From positions 146,656 through 210,655 of the forward strand of contig WTXG01000044.1 in the NCBI GenBank assembly GCA_022496185.1: 64,000 bases of DNA. Direction: 5' to 3'. Below are positions 44,501-56,237 of this stretch, piece after piece. Numbering within the stretch: position 1 is the stretch's first letter; each line of letters opens with the position of its first letter. Made by a program: the position numbers and the translations under genes. Below the pieces are notes generated by a model that worked only from the letters and a program-made list of their open reading frames with translations, made no database searches and was not told the origin of the DNA. Origin of the DNA: Multifurca ochricompacta (lineage: Eukaryota; Basidiomycota; Agaricomycetes; Russulales; Russulaceae).

Positions 44501-47500
44501 ATCTTGAGATCTCGAGAGAAGGGAATATAAAAGATGGGCCGATCTGCGAGGCCAGAAAGCCGACTGAGGAGCAGCTGGAACATCTGATTTGATAACGGTT
44601 TAAGGGTGACGATTCTAACGAGCCTAGAGCCGTTTGCCAGGGTTGCAGCGACCAAAGGCACAATGACTGATGACTTTCCCTCTCCCATGTTGAGTTGTAA
44701 GGATGCGCTGCGTCCAGAGGAGGGAGAGATCATCTCATGCGCAATGTTTAATTGTAATGGGCGTGCTAAAAAGTTTGCATCGATCTAATCACAGAACCTA
44801 TCAGTACTTTCACGTTCAATAAGGCAGCGTACTAACCTGGATCAGCAACCAATCATCAGAACAAACCGCCGCTACCTCCTCACAAGCAGTATCAGATTCA
44901 CGGAGGAGCTCTTCATCACGACCTCTGGATGAAAGCTCTAGTAGTCGCTGAGATTGCTGGTACCTCAGAAAGGCCACAGCGTATGTGGTGACAGCATGTT
45001 TCCACAGTCCTGCAAGTGCGTGAACGCGATCTCTTGACAGCTCACGTAGGATCGATCGTGGGGTTATTCGAGGCCAAAGACCTGCAGCGCTGATGACCTT
45101 TTCTATCTTCTCGGATGGTTTGAGAGGCATAAAGAGCTCAGAGAATATTGTATCCTTCCTCTCGGAACACATATCGCGATGGTCACGTAAAACTTCGTAT
45201 GAAGGGATAACGCGTTGTGTGAGGTAAGGAACCTTTTTTCCCACGAGCGCGCTATGACTGTCTTCCAAATCATCTCCATAAAGCTGAAGTAATGATTCAC
45301 GAGAATGTCGGAACTCCTGAATAAGGTTCCTGAGGCGACCTTCTCCTGCGGGTTGTGGACGGCTTCCAGCCTCTACAGTCATATTGGAAGGTATCACGAT
45401 GTGCTCTTCGCATGTCGGTGGCGGTGGGACGTTGGCACGGGATACCAGCACCTCTCTCATTGAGTAAGAAATTGTTTTAAAAGAGCCAACGTCCAACCTG
45501 GGAGAAAATGTGTAAGGCGGACCAGGGAAAGTAATGCTTCCATAGCCGCTCAAGATGCCCTGCAGTTGTCCTATATGATTTTTTAGCTCCCCATTCCGAG
45601 AAATGGAGTGGAGGTATGCTTCAATGTGTTCTCTGCAACTCAACGTGTCGAACCATTGACGGGGAAGGTTGAGGTGAACATATCCTGGCCACTGACTAAT
45701 GACCGAAGATGCAGCAGCTGACGCCCGTTCCTCAATAATTCTGTTATACTCCTGCCTTCGTTGCTTGGATACTTTCTTCTTGCCGATAGCCTGAACCTCC
45801 ATTGTTTGTGCAGGAGTATTCTCCATTGGATGGGCGCAACTGACTATTAAGGCTTTTGAACGTCCAGATTCTGGAGATGTGCCATCCGAAAGCGTGTACA
45901 CAGATTCGTGTGGAGGCCTAAGACCTCGGAAGCGGATATCGGTCGCAAAGATTAAAATAAGAGGAAGGAAATCCGCATAGGCAGACCGGCTGAAGCTCGC
46001 CGCAGAAAGGCTGAAAGCTAAGGTGATCCTCGTGTCTTGAGAGTTGGAACTTAACGATTGTTGACAGGCATTATATATGCCCAGCAAGTCTTGCGCAGCA
46101 TCAAAACCGAGCCAGTATCGACTATATGCCAGTGAAATCTCGCTGCTAGCAGGGCCAATTGATCCCCACGATTGAATTGCCGGCCACATTTTCAGCCATT
46201 TACGGGAAGGGGAAGGCTTATCATTCCATGCAGACCAAGACATCTGATAAGCGGCGTGTTCCGGGCTATTCCCATCAACTATGTCTCGTGATTTGTATAT
46301 GACGTCGTCTGGAACTCGGAGTGGCGGTTGTCGCGAGTTTTGCAACTCCTGTGGATAAAACACCTGGTTGCGAAACGCTGTGCGATGAAGTAATGATTCA
46401 TCCCGTTCAGAAATGGCGAAGGTGACTGGCTCTTTATGAAGAGCCTCGATTGCGTGAGCATGGTCGAGGATGGAGCGTACAGCCATATGGAAATCATGAT
46501 GCTGCGAGAGGGCAGGAAGGTTTGCCCACTCCACTGTGGCCATAGATTTTATATGTGGTGGATAATATACTCTGCGTGGCGTCAGGTCGCTTATCAATCC
46601 CAGGAGCTTTGCATCTTCATCATAATCGCCAAGTCTTTGAAATGACTTGAAAGCTGCGCTTCTCAACATCCAAAGAGATCCTCGTTCCGGTGTGCCCAAG
46701 CAACGGGTCGGGTAGACAGTGACTCGTGAGCGCATGTAGGTAGCACTGGTATAGCTTGCTAGCAGACTTACGCTCCCTATCAGGCGTCCCAGGTCAGTGT
46801 CGATACTGTACTCGTGCCAGCGAACGTGGCTCTCCGTTCCCGTCTGTACGGAAACGTTGGCGAAGTTTCCATCCAAAGTAAAAGAAATATCTCCTTCCGG
46901 AATGATCACCCGTCGTGGTAGCTCCGAAGCCCCGCTACTGTGGCACAAGACGAGCTGATTTCGCAGCCCGAACATTGTTCCAGACGATTGATCTTCATCG
47001 ATGATGTAGCCAGGCATGCTTCGACACTCGACTTCCGAGCTCTGATTTACAAAGAATGCGAGACGTAGTCGATGTAGAGAAGCTTCCAATGTCTTGGGAG
47101 AGCGCGTAATGATAATATTTTCCGGAGACTCCAGTGCAAAAAGTAGCTGGGATATCATCTTAAAGGTAGCTGAACGAATATCGATGAGATCGATGAAGGC
47201 GCTGTCTCCGGAAATCTTGCGACGCATGGCATGGTGGGATTTGGAAGGACCTCTGCGAACACGCAACCTCCAGTTTGAAGGGTCTGACGTCCACGGAGAT
47301 GCAGCTGGACGAAATTCCACCTCTGCTGTGCTCAAATCGAGCCAGTGATAATAATCCTCGACGAAAGTTTTCGGGAAATCGTCAGCGAATACTGCACGTG
47401 GCACAAACTGCAGCAATTGAGACCCTCCTGGCCGCCGTGCTTGCATGATTAAATCCCCATTGTGCAGTGAAAACAGTATCTTAGCTAAAATTAACCTTTT

Positions 47501-50500
47501 CCCAGGATCTAGAAACAAGAAAAGCTCTTTACCTGATACCCGAAGACAGTCAATCGAGTCATAAATTCCATTCCTGGAATGTCAGCTGGAACAACGTCGA
47601 GGACTCTCTATAAGAACAAGGAAATACGTGAACTGACGTGAATCAGACTAACTATGGCGCTCACCGTTCCAAGGACGCCTGCGTACGTCGGGTGTTGGAT
47701 AATCTCTTGGGGGAGCTTTCCAAGTGGCTTTCCTCCAACGAGCAGTTGCCCAGTGAGTATGTTACAATGAACTACGTGCCCTCCTTCTGCGATGCAGGAA
47801 ATCCATCTAGAATTTGGCGCGGAAAGCACGCGCCAACTTGAAATGGCTTGACGGAAGGCTAGCCATAAACTGGCGAGAGCAAGATCGAAACCCTCTGGGT
47901 GCGATCGGACACCTTGGCGGAGAAATGGTTCAAGAAAACGCAATAATCGATGGTGCCGATTGAGTGATCGAATGAGATGATAAAAGCCAGAAAGTGAAAC
48001 GGTCGATGGAGTGTTGTCATGGACCATCACTGCACATTGCACAGCAATAGCAAAATCGTCATTAGTGGAAAGGATGTTCGGAACGTGCTCCAAGCAGACA
48101 TCAAAAGTAGAGAGACACGTGGCAGCGAGTACGCATAGTCGGAGACGCAAATTGGCACGCGACGTCTCGTCCTCCATCGTGTCTAATTTCGATGCAATCT
48201 CGCCAATCCACTTGTGTGTGATACTTCGCGCCTTCCGCAGTAACGCACACGCCTGTTTACATATGTCTGGATCTTGCGAGGAGGAAAGAAGGCGACTGGT
48301 TGCCAAAGCTAGTGATAGTTGAGCCAAAAGCGATAGGGGGTGATAGTTGACATACCAACAGTCCTGACGGTGACTTCCTCCAGCCAATTAGCTTCTACTC
48401 TTTCAAGTAGGGCCTCCAGCTCCTTCAGCAGTGTCCTTCCAAACTCGGGAACGCCCAAGTCAGCATGCCACTCGCGTACACCGTTCGTAAGCGGTCCGAG
48501 TTGCCAGGCGGCTTGAGTAATTAACGTATGGACCTCCTCGCGACGAAACGAGAGGGAGGGTGATGCCAATTCCCTTGCTATGTTTAGCCACTGTAAACGT
48601 GGCCCGCTACGCAATGCAGAAAAGGCCACGTATTCATGAATGCTCAGTTCCTTTGGGCAGTCAGCCTGACTGGCAATCGACTCATTCGACGTGTGCTGAG
48701 TTCCACAAACAAAGGAATGAAGTTTACTGTAGGGTCCCGAGATGGGTGCAGGAGGCTTTACATAGCTCGTGGCATTAGATCCAGGAAATGGCCCTGCTGC
48801 CCAGGATAAACTGTTACGGTCAAATAGCCTGAACTTTAAGCCATTATTGACCAAAACCAGAGATACATCAGCCGGAATCTGAACCTTCCGATAATGAGTT
48901 TGGTCGGTAAAAGATTTTGTGGTTGATCCAATGGTGATTCGGTGGTATGCGTGACGTACTACCCAATTCTTCAAGCCAGAATACGCGCCCAAGAGAAGTT
49001 TAGGTTGATCGACGTTGCTGCGTGCATCAGGCAATCCAATATCATGGATGATCTTGTAAGTTATCTCGCGCCAGGCAGAAAGGCACGAGGTGGAGAAAGC
49101 TCAAATACTACCAACTGTGCCTCCGCTTCTGCCCGCGGTAGCGGCCACTCATGAACATCGATCTTTAAACCGTTTGCCTTGTTGTCCGTGCGACATTTTT
49201 TACAACGGCGATGGATTAAATTCCCCAGTTTGTCTTCAGAGTAACTATGACTCATCCTAGAGGCTTCATTTTTAAGTGACTGCCACTGTTCGTTCAGGCG
49301 ACTAAGCTCGTCGCGCTTCCTGTTCTGCTCTTGGGAAGCATGTTGATTGATATTATCATAAAGTCGCTGCAACCTCGCAGAATCGCGGAAATACTGTACA
49401 CCGAATGATGATTGGATGGATTTGTCTGAAAAAACGGACGTCGCGCAGGAGGCCCCATCATGTCGGCGGCAAATATATTCTTCGATCAGCATGGCACGTC
49501 GCAACGAGCCAGAGCGATGTAGAAGAAGAGGGTGAAGGAAATCCCGAGGGATTTCGGGTGAATAAGACAACAACAGAGGACACTGTTGCACGGTCACAGT
49601 ATCCAGAGCCTTCCATAGATCCATGATAGTCAAGATCATGATCGAGTTATCTTCTGGATAGTCTTTGTAGTGTTTCTTGGCGCCGGAGAAGTACTGCTCG
49701 ATGCAAGACGCAATAACATCCGGAGTGCCGTCTTTGTCTTTCGAAGAGGCGACCCAAGAGTCCAGATAATTCTCCACGGACAACTCGAAATCAGCGAGAG
49801 CGGTGCACTGATCCAACCCAATGGCCTTCGTAAGTCTGCCTCCCGAGAAAAGGGCAAAGTCCCATGTATCGCTGAGACGCTGTTGATGGGAAGGGGTGAA
49901 GATATTCAGCGAAAAGTTTCGCGATGGCGGGCGAAGCGCCTTCATGAGATAGGAGCGAGAATTATCGAGGGTAATTGCTGTATCAGCGACGAAGTCAAGC
50001 TCTGTCGGGGACCACGACGGAGCAAGCGACATGCGCTTCTGAAAAGTAGTCCATCGCTTCTGAAGAACCTCCTCTGTCTCCTCGGCGGCACTGTACACAG
50101 CTTTGTAGACGTCTTCCGAAACGGCAGAACCAATCTTTGCGAGACGACGAGCCATCTTGACTCTCATCGTGTATAGCAATTCGCTCTGAAATTCAGTCCT
50201 CCGAGTACAGATCTGTAGGAGATATGCATGGTAGAAAAGCATAAAATGCTTATACATGTGGCTGTGACCCAGAGACGTTTGTAGTGTCACCCTGATGATG
50301 AGCCATAATGGTGATCGGCGCCAAGGTTTGTAAGCGTCTTTCCACAGGACTTCATCCCCTATTCGTTTCGTGATACGATCCACAACGGCTGGCTGGCCAA
50401 AACCCCTGAGAATTCCAACCAACAGCTCTGTTATATATCTTGGATGGGCGGCTTCTCGGACTTCGCGAACGGTGGAGCCAGCCTTAATCGAGACTGCAGC

Positions 50501-51121
50501 GGAATCCAAGACGTCAATGTCCATTTGGACGAGAAAGGAGGCAAGCTCCCTCAAGAAACGCTTAGTCGCGAAAATCTCTGCGGGGATCTGAATAGCCGGA
50601 CCGGGATAAGAACATAGGAGTTTTCGTTGCGTGGACATTACAATGTTGGAGGGGGCAGAAACCTCAAACATCTCGAATCGAACAAAATCGATGAACTTGC
50701 GAACGACTACAGCAGCATTCTGCGCTCTGACGTGCATAACGAAGACATCTGGGAAGTCGATTTGAGCCGTGGAAGTTACATCCAATGTCGTGTGTGCGAA
50801 TTTACCTCCAACAGCCAAGTTTGACAAAATTTGCTGAAGATCCATTTCGCTTAATGACCCCTTTGCGACTTGAAGAGCGAAGAATATCATCTTGATCATA
50901 TGAACCCACTCCAGTTGCTGATCGGGAGAGAGCAACTTGTTAAAAGCAGAGGCTGCTTGTATGAGGGTGTGACACAATGCCGTATTCGTACCCAGTTCTG
51001 CTTCGACAGACTGGGCCTTTTGAGGGATTTTAGGAGGCACGAAAACATTTTCAATAACGGTGCGCAAGACACCAGAGTCAATATCAGTTGCAGAGGTGGG
51101 CATATAGTTGGTGAAGAACAT
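41509..51121 (-). pseudogene. Giant DUF6606 - DUF3638 - DUF3645 protein, copy 2, nearly intact
   Basis: About 3,050-3,100 codons in eight or more exons from ATG 51121 to TAA-side stop at 41509. N-terminal DUF6606 (VIENVFVPPKIPQ, AHPRYITELLVGILRGFGQP, KPWRRSPLWLI). DUF3638 carries QLNMGEGKSSVIVPLVAA (44690) and VLDESDEILHVRYQL (44290). DUF3645 and the downstream region carry AEFGHPDVAIALTCLSYYYG (43680), YLDDAHTRGTDLKLP (42880) and CMRMRQLGKGQSVMFF (42745). The order and type of these motifs resemble SF2/SecA ATPases (my inference); the family's function is unknown, and databases often carry a ubiquitin-hydrolase label for it. Introns are short (for example after VPYRAK at ~43745). Single missing bases near 49074 and 42195 break the frame; another indel pair (46770/46682) compensates itself. 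Treated as a pseudogene unless these are sequence errors. Confidence 0.8.
42746..42794 (-). other. GC-AG intron in the giant gene, copy 2
   Basis: Between DRLLQ and CMRMRQLGKG the minus strand reads CTATTACAAG|GCGAGC...GGGCAG|GGTGTATG. Removal of these 49 bases restores the frame and the conserved residues. Copy 1 has a normal GTGAGC donor at the same position (near 28072), so the donor here changed from GT to GC. Confidence 0.75.
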
Positions 51122-52440
51122 GGTAGATGTATTGAAGAACCTTTACTCGACGAGGGCGAGTAATAGGGTCTCGCCACATTAGACGCCGTGCGCCGTGTGT
51201 TTACATTTCACGTGTGGCGCCAACCCTGGGGAATAGAAAGGGGATAGGGTAACGCCCGCCCAAAACCTTTTTTTTTTTTTGTGTCCCAACTTACCCATCA
51301 TTCCACAGTCTTCAGTCTCCAATTTGGCTGGAGATACTTTAGTCAAGTAAGGACTCGTTCCAGAGGCTAAATCGCCTTGTATGAACTGCTAAAGGATGGT
51401 TGCCCAAGTGTTGGAAAACACCCATCTATTTGCAAATTAAGCAGTGATGCGTCATGGGTGTGTGTAAGTGCCGTATGCAGGTCCCCCCACCGCCGCCACC
51501 GCCGCCGAAAGAATGGAACAGATTCCCGTTGGTATTTTCCGCGTGGGAAATGTCGAGCAGACAGTAAGGGTCCTTTGTCTTCAGAAAGCTTTTTTTCATA
51601 TAGCATCGTCAAGGTGATTGGATCGTTTCAAACCTCGAAAAAAAAAAAGGACACGTTGTAGTCTGTGCTTGCTAGTTGTGCGAGGAAGGGACTAAGCGAG
51701 CGCGCTGAGCGTTCCACGGGGGGGGGGGGGGGCGAAGCACGGCATGCCGGCTCCGCATGCTCCAACCAATCACAAGGAGACTTCCTGTTCTTTTTTGAAA
51801 TCGAGGGACTGGGACTTCCCGTTCGTTTCGCTTTCGAAAAAAACTAAAAACACATTCACCTCCCTGCTTTTATCTGTGCAAACAGATAGATACGCGTGGC
51901 TAAATCAAAAAATCACAAATCATACATTTTCGAGAAGGCCCCCTATACAGAGGAGATCCCGCGGGTGGAAAAAAAAAAAAAAAAAAAAGAGGGAGTGAAG
52001 ATCTTACCAAGCGAGCCCGACAGAGGATGAAACGTTCTAGCCATCAATTGCACATACATTTTTAAAACAAAACTGTCTGCAGATACGGCAGGTTTCAATG
52101 GCAATCTAAATCATTTTCACACTCCCTCACTCACACATAGTAACACTCAAACTGCCCTCCCCCCCCCCCCCCCGGCACGCACGCACACAAAATGGGTTTC
52201 TCTGGTCCCCCCCCATCAGCAAAGTAGTAAGTCTATTGAGTAGTCACGCGTTCGACAGACGAGGTGTTACAACAAACCCATCAATAACTAAAAGTCCTTG
52301 AGTCTATCGAAGTGAGTACAAGAAATTAGGGAAGCCGATGCACTTGGCTTTAAAGGCGCAAGAATATACCCTCATCAATCATATTCAAAGGCAGAATGCG
52401 AACGTTGGTGTCATACCATACGAATACCTTGGGAAAAAAA
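51122..52440. other. Intergenic interval with homopolymer runs
   Basis: Upstream region of the giant gene and downstream region of the next gene. It contains T11 (~51271), G14 (~51719), A19 (~51970) and C16 (~52158) runs and no convincing gene. The ~100 bases upstream of 51121 are presumably promoter. Confidence 0.5.
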
Positions 52441-53990
52441 TCAAGATTTTCTCTTTTCTGCAAACCAGTGCTGTCTCTTCTCTAGATCTAATCACCCCCC
52501 CCCCGGCATCCAGTAGTCAGGAATAATATATATACACTGAGCACCGAGTCGCGTAAAAATCTCAACGTACCATGAGACCACATAGCAGCTCCGATTCGGT
52601 TTGATACCGAGAAGATCAGGCCGACAAAGGGAAGCGTCTCCAGAAGTGAGGCAGTAAAGCCGAAAACTGGACAACCAAAGAAAACACACCCGTCAGTTCC
52701 AAAAAAAAAAAAATTTAAAAAAGGACCCCATGGGGCTTATCAAATCTGATAATCACGGCGGTAGTCCCACTTGTGTTCCGCGATGAAGACTGCGATTTGT
52801 TCCTTGGTCATTTTCTTTGATTTGAAGTACTGTCCATTTGAAAAAAAAAAAAAAAGTGTGTGTGAGCGATAGTCGAAGGGGGGGTAAAAGGAAAGGAAGA
52901 GGTGAAACGAACTGGTTTGTGAAGGTATCGAGCAGTATCGAGCGCTTTGAAAGCGGCCGCGACAAATAGCCCACCGACCGGGATCACATGTAACGGAATC
53001 AGCAACACTATATTGACGCGCACGCACGCACACATTGTCAAACGCCGTTGAAGACAAAAAGGGAGAGTAGAGAGATATGCCCAACTCACAGCGCTTAACA
53101 ATAACCCGGAGTACCTTGCCCTTCGCTTCCTCCAATCCTGCCCATTGGTTAACATCAACCTTGGGCGGAACTTCCCATTCCTCAACATAAGGTTTCCAAA
53201 AACCGGGACCTTTACCGCGTGAAGCAATGGTCTGATCCCATGCCCGTTCACGCGCGATGCGAAGGTTGCGAGAGAGAAAGAAATTTAATATGAAAGTGAA
53301 TTGTGACGACAAGAAGACAATTGTGGCCCCTGAAAAAAAAAAAAAAAGCGAAGGAGGGAGAGTGTGCGGAGATTTGTTTTTTTTTTTTTAGCTATGGTGG
53401 TGAACGAAGCAAAGATACGAGAGAGGGAAGCGAACATGTAGATATGTCGAATGGGAAATTGTACCCAAAAATGGTGTCATTTGCGAGACCGACGACGTTT
53501 GGGGAACTGCGGGGAGAGGGGTGAGGGCGGGAGGAAGATGTGTGGGTGTGAGTGGGACAACAAAACGAAATGAATGGCTTTACGAACTTTATCCAAAAGG
53601 TCTTGATCAGCCTACGCTGAATTGAAAACGTTAAAAATGACTATATTATGCGTAAAAAAAAAAAAATTAATTAATTGATGGTCAATTGAGAAGGAAAAAA
53701 GGGGGAAGGAGGGGGGGGGGGGTTCTTCATACCCAAATGCTACCAACAATAGCGCCTCTGAGGAAACCATTTCGGCATTTTTTCCAGATTGGAACGAAGA
53801 GAGCTTTATCAGACAATAGACGATACGCGCCGACGACGACATATGAAGGAGGAAAGCTGAGCCTTAAAGTCGCATGTTGTAACGAGTCGGGTACATCCAA
53901 ATTCTTTGGTGGACCTGAGCCCTCAGACGGATCACGCGCAAAAACTTGTCGTCGTCGTCTAGGTCGAGTATTGACTGGGACATGGGAGCC
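52441..53990 (-). CDS. RRT8/LDS-type (EI24-like) multi-pass membrane protein
   Basis: Assembled on the minus strand from short exons: SYVVVGAYRLLSDKALFVP (~53850), LIKTFWIKFVKPFISF (~53600), SPNVVGLANDTIFGYN (~53500), ATIVFLSSQFTFILNFFLS then NLRIARERAWDQTIASRG (53330-53100), LLLIPLHVIPVGGLFVAAAF (~53010-52913), YFKSKKMTKEQIAVF (52829-52757), FGFTASLLETLPFVGL (52666-52571) and DLEKRQHWFAEKRKS with stop (52487-52441). The last three junctions are in phase with GT..AG introns. Hydrophobic stretches predict several membrane spans. The family includes yeast RRT8/LDS proteins linked to the spore wall and lipid droplets. The first exon and start codon are uncertain; coding continues upstream of 53900 as SGPPKNLDVPDSLQ, to at least ~53990. 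Confidence 0.75.
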
Positions 53991-54526
53991 GTGGAGGAAC
54001 GTGGAGAGTGAGTCGTACGTAGGTCAACGCCACATCATAAACCGTACCATTTTACATTTTACCATAAAAAATGAAAACCATGCATGATATGTTTACTTTT
54101 ACTTGATCACATGATATTCTTTATTACGCCAATTAAGGGATAGAATAAGTTCCCGACGATAATACAGAGTGCGGCGATAGTGATGACAGAAATATGAAAG
54201 AAAGAGAGAAGAAAGTGCGATAATGTGTGCGTGTGTGTATGTGCAACGGGGAGCAAAATAGTAAAAATGTTGCGTAACAACTTACAGTTGTAACTAAATA
54301 ATTCATTCCGATTCCATGGAACTCAGGTAGATATTCCAGAGTGGTGGTGGTCCCCGAGACCTAGGCTGGTACCAGAGCTCGTTCATTTAAACCCACACCC
54401 AACAACATTTCCATTTCCGATCCCGTAAGTTGCAAGTCGCAGTTTGCACAGTCCTAAGGCGATGATTCCCAAGCCAGGGCCCACTTTGGCAAGCTAAGGA
54501 GAGGCAGTGCAAGTACAACACACTAC
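53991..54526. other. Intergenic interval / unplaced first exon
   Basis: Should hold the start of the RRT8-like gene and the 3' UTR of ATG101. I could not place an initiation codon in frame with the upstream coding segment. Otherwise nothing seen. Confidence 0.4.
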
Positions 54527-55644
54527 TCAACCAAGTTCAACATCTCCAACGCGAACGGATATCTTGAGAGGAAAGGGAGAAACACCCGAGTTGGTGATCG
54601 GGGGAACCGCACCACGACCTTGTTCAGAGGACGTATGCGCGAGCATCGTACGCAAGCTCTTCGTTAACGTCGAAGCAAGATTCTGATTAAACTGCTGACG
54701 CTCTGGGAAAATATAGATTTTAACACGCCCCAAACAACAGGTCTAGTGGAAGGGAGGAGAGGAGAGAGGGGGGGGGGGGGAACAAAAGGGAAAGGGCGCC
54801 GTTAACCGTGTCTCGTACCTTGTTCGGACTTGGGTTGACGTATCTCCGCATTAATAATCCTGGATTATCATAACATCATCAGCGCTATCGACGAGGCGAA
54901 GTGAGGCGGGGCGGGGGCAGGTGTGGGGGCATGGGCGGGGTCGACTAGTAAGTCAACATGTTGAGGGAAAGTAACGTACCATTGCTCCCACGCAACCTCC
55001 TCCTGTAAAAAAAATAATAATAATAATAATGAATAAGTTCAAATTTCGCAGGGGAGGGGGTTACATGAGTGGATGACACACGCCTCATATGTAGTGATTC
55101 CAAGCCACGCCTTCCTTTGGTCTTTTTTAGAGAGCGTGACAGAAATCTTGGGGGGAGAGGGAGAGGGAAAAAGAGAGGAAAAATACGCGTAAGCATGAAG
55201 CCGAATAAGTACATCTTCTTAACGAACCTGGCCCCGTTTGACAGGAACGTTCTCAAGACCCTTCCAAAACGTGTCCACTTTCTCCTCAACTAAACGTTCC
55301 ATAGCCGGATCCGCAACACCAGGCTAACCAACACACACACACACACCACACATAGCATTGGGGGGGGGAGGGGGGTGGTAGAGGTGGCCCGAGTAAGCAA
55401 CGTGAGCCGAAACAACAGGTAGGGCGTACCATGGTCACATCAAGAACCTCAAATGTTAACGGTTTGATGGTCCCAAAGAGACGATGAAAGAGAATGGCGT
55501 GGAGAAGTGCGCGTAGGATCTCACGAGTATTCTGGCGGTCGAGGACCTATATATGCATAGCTCAGTTACTGCTAACGGAGTAGATTAAAAAAAGGAGGAA
55601 AAGCCCACAATATCTATGGAGACAGTCGCATGTGTATTATTCAT
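54527..55644 (-). CDS. ATG101: Autophagy-related protein 101
   Basis: Exons on the minus strand: 55644-55609 (MNNTHATVSIDI), 55546-55430 (VLDRQNTREILRALLHAILF..., FEVLDVTM), 55323-55228 (PGVADPAMERLVEEKVDTFW...), ~55140-55070 (ISVTLSKKDQRKAW...), ~55003-54980 (EEVAWEQW), ~54868-54830 (IINAEIRQPKSEQ) and ~54706-54527 (ERQQFNQNLASTLTK..., MLAHTSSEQGRGAVPPITN, stop). The first three exon lengths (36, 117, 96 nt) are all multiples of three. The HORMA-like ATG101 signatures LVEEKVDTFWKGLEN and HTSSxxGRGAVPPITN are clear. ATG101 partners ATG13 in the autophagy initiation complex. The exact splice sites between exons 4 and 5 are uncertain. Apparently intact, and a conserved single-copy core gene. 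Confidence 0.92.
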
Positions 55645-55943
55645 GGCAGAAAGTTGGGGAAGAGTTGAGCTACCTCAGCACAGGGGGGTCCTGACCTGAC
55701 CTGGCTGGTCTGGGGGGTGACCGAGTGACCGACCAAGCCCAGCCGCCTGCCACCTGCCACCTGCCTGCTGCCACTTGCCAGCCAACTCCTAACTTCATCC
55801 GAGTAATTGGCGCTGAAGATGTGTTCCCACTCGCATGCACCAATCTTTTCTTTTCAGAGGTTAAAAGAAAACGAAAAAGAAAGTGTGCGGAAGGGAAGTA
55901 TTATAAAAAAAGAGCCCTTGCCACGAAAATGAAAAAAATTCAA
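55645..55943. other. Short intergenic region upstream of ATG101
   Basis: Probable promoter of ATG101. It contains a CCACCTGCC-type short tandem at ~55745-55770. The plus-strand open frame that crosses it (55725-55994) runs into the tRNA gene and is not real. Confidence 0.45.
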
Positions 55944-56025
55944 CGACACCAGCAGGACTCGAACCTGCGCTCCCAAAGGGAAATAGATTTCTAATCTATC
56001 GCCGTAACCACTTGGCTATGGTGTC
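55944..56025 (-). tRNA. tRNA-Ser, anticodon AGA
   Basis: On the minus strand the gene starts GACACCATAGCCAAGTGG and folds as a class II tRNA. The acceptor stem GACACCA pairs with TGGTGTC at 55945-55951; the anticodon stem GATAGA/TCTATT encloses loop TTAGAAA (anticodon AGA, Ser). A long variable arm (TTCCCTTTGGGAG) and T-loop GGTTCGAGTCC follow. Internal A and B boxes are intact and there is no intron. The T-rich stretch downstream (AATTTTTTTC on the minus strand) is a fitting Pol III terminator. Confidence 0.95.
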
Positions 56026-56237
56026 CTGCCTAATTAACTTCAAAAACGTATATTCATGGCCAAGTCAATATTCACTTTCACGTCGCTACTAAACATCTCT
56101 ACTAAACATCTTATCGTGTTATTATTACCGAAAAAGCCGAAAAGACAAACATGATGATATGTCGATTACATCGCGACTTGTAACATTAAATTAAGGGGGG
56201 AAACTAGTACATCCTGTCGAACATTATCCTTGACATT
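56026..56237. other. Intergenic region between tRNA-Ser and the HAM1-like gene
   Basis: About 210 bases, AT-rich, no coding signal. Probably the 3' UTR of the HAM1-like gene and the tRNA upstream region. Confidence 0.4.

Noticed and set aside
49061..49080. Possible intron explaining the frame change between exons 1 and 2 of giant gene copy 2
   Set aside because: No GT..AG pair fits, and alignment with copy 1 shows a single missing base with otherwise collinear codons.
55725..55994. 89-codon plus-strand open frame ending in the tRNA
   Set aside because: Its end is the antisense of tRNA-Ser(AGA), and its start is simple-sequence DNA.
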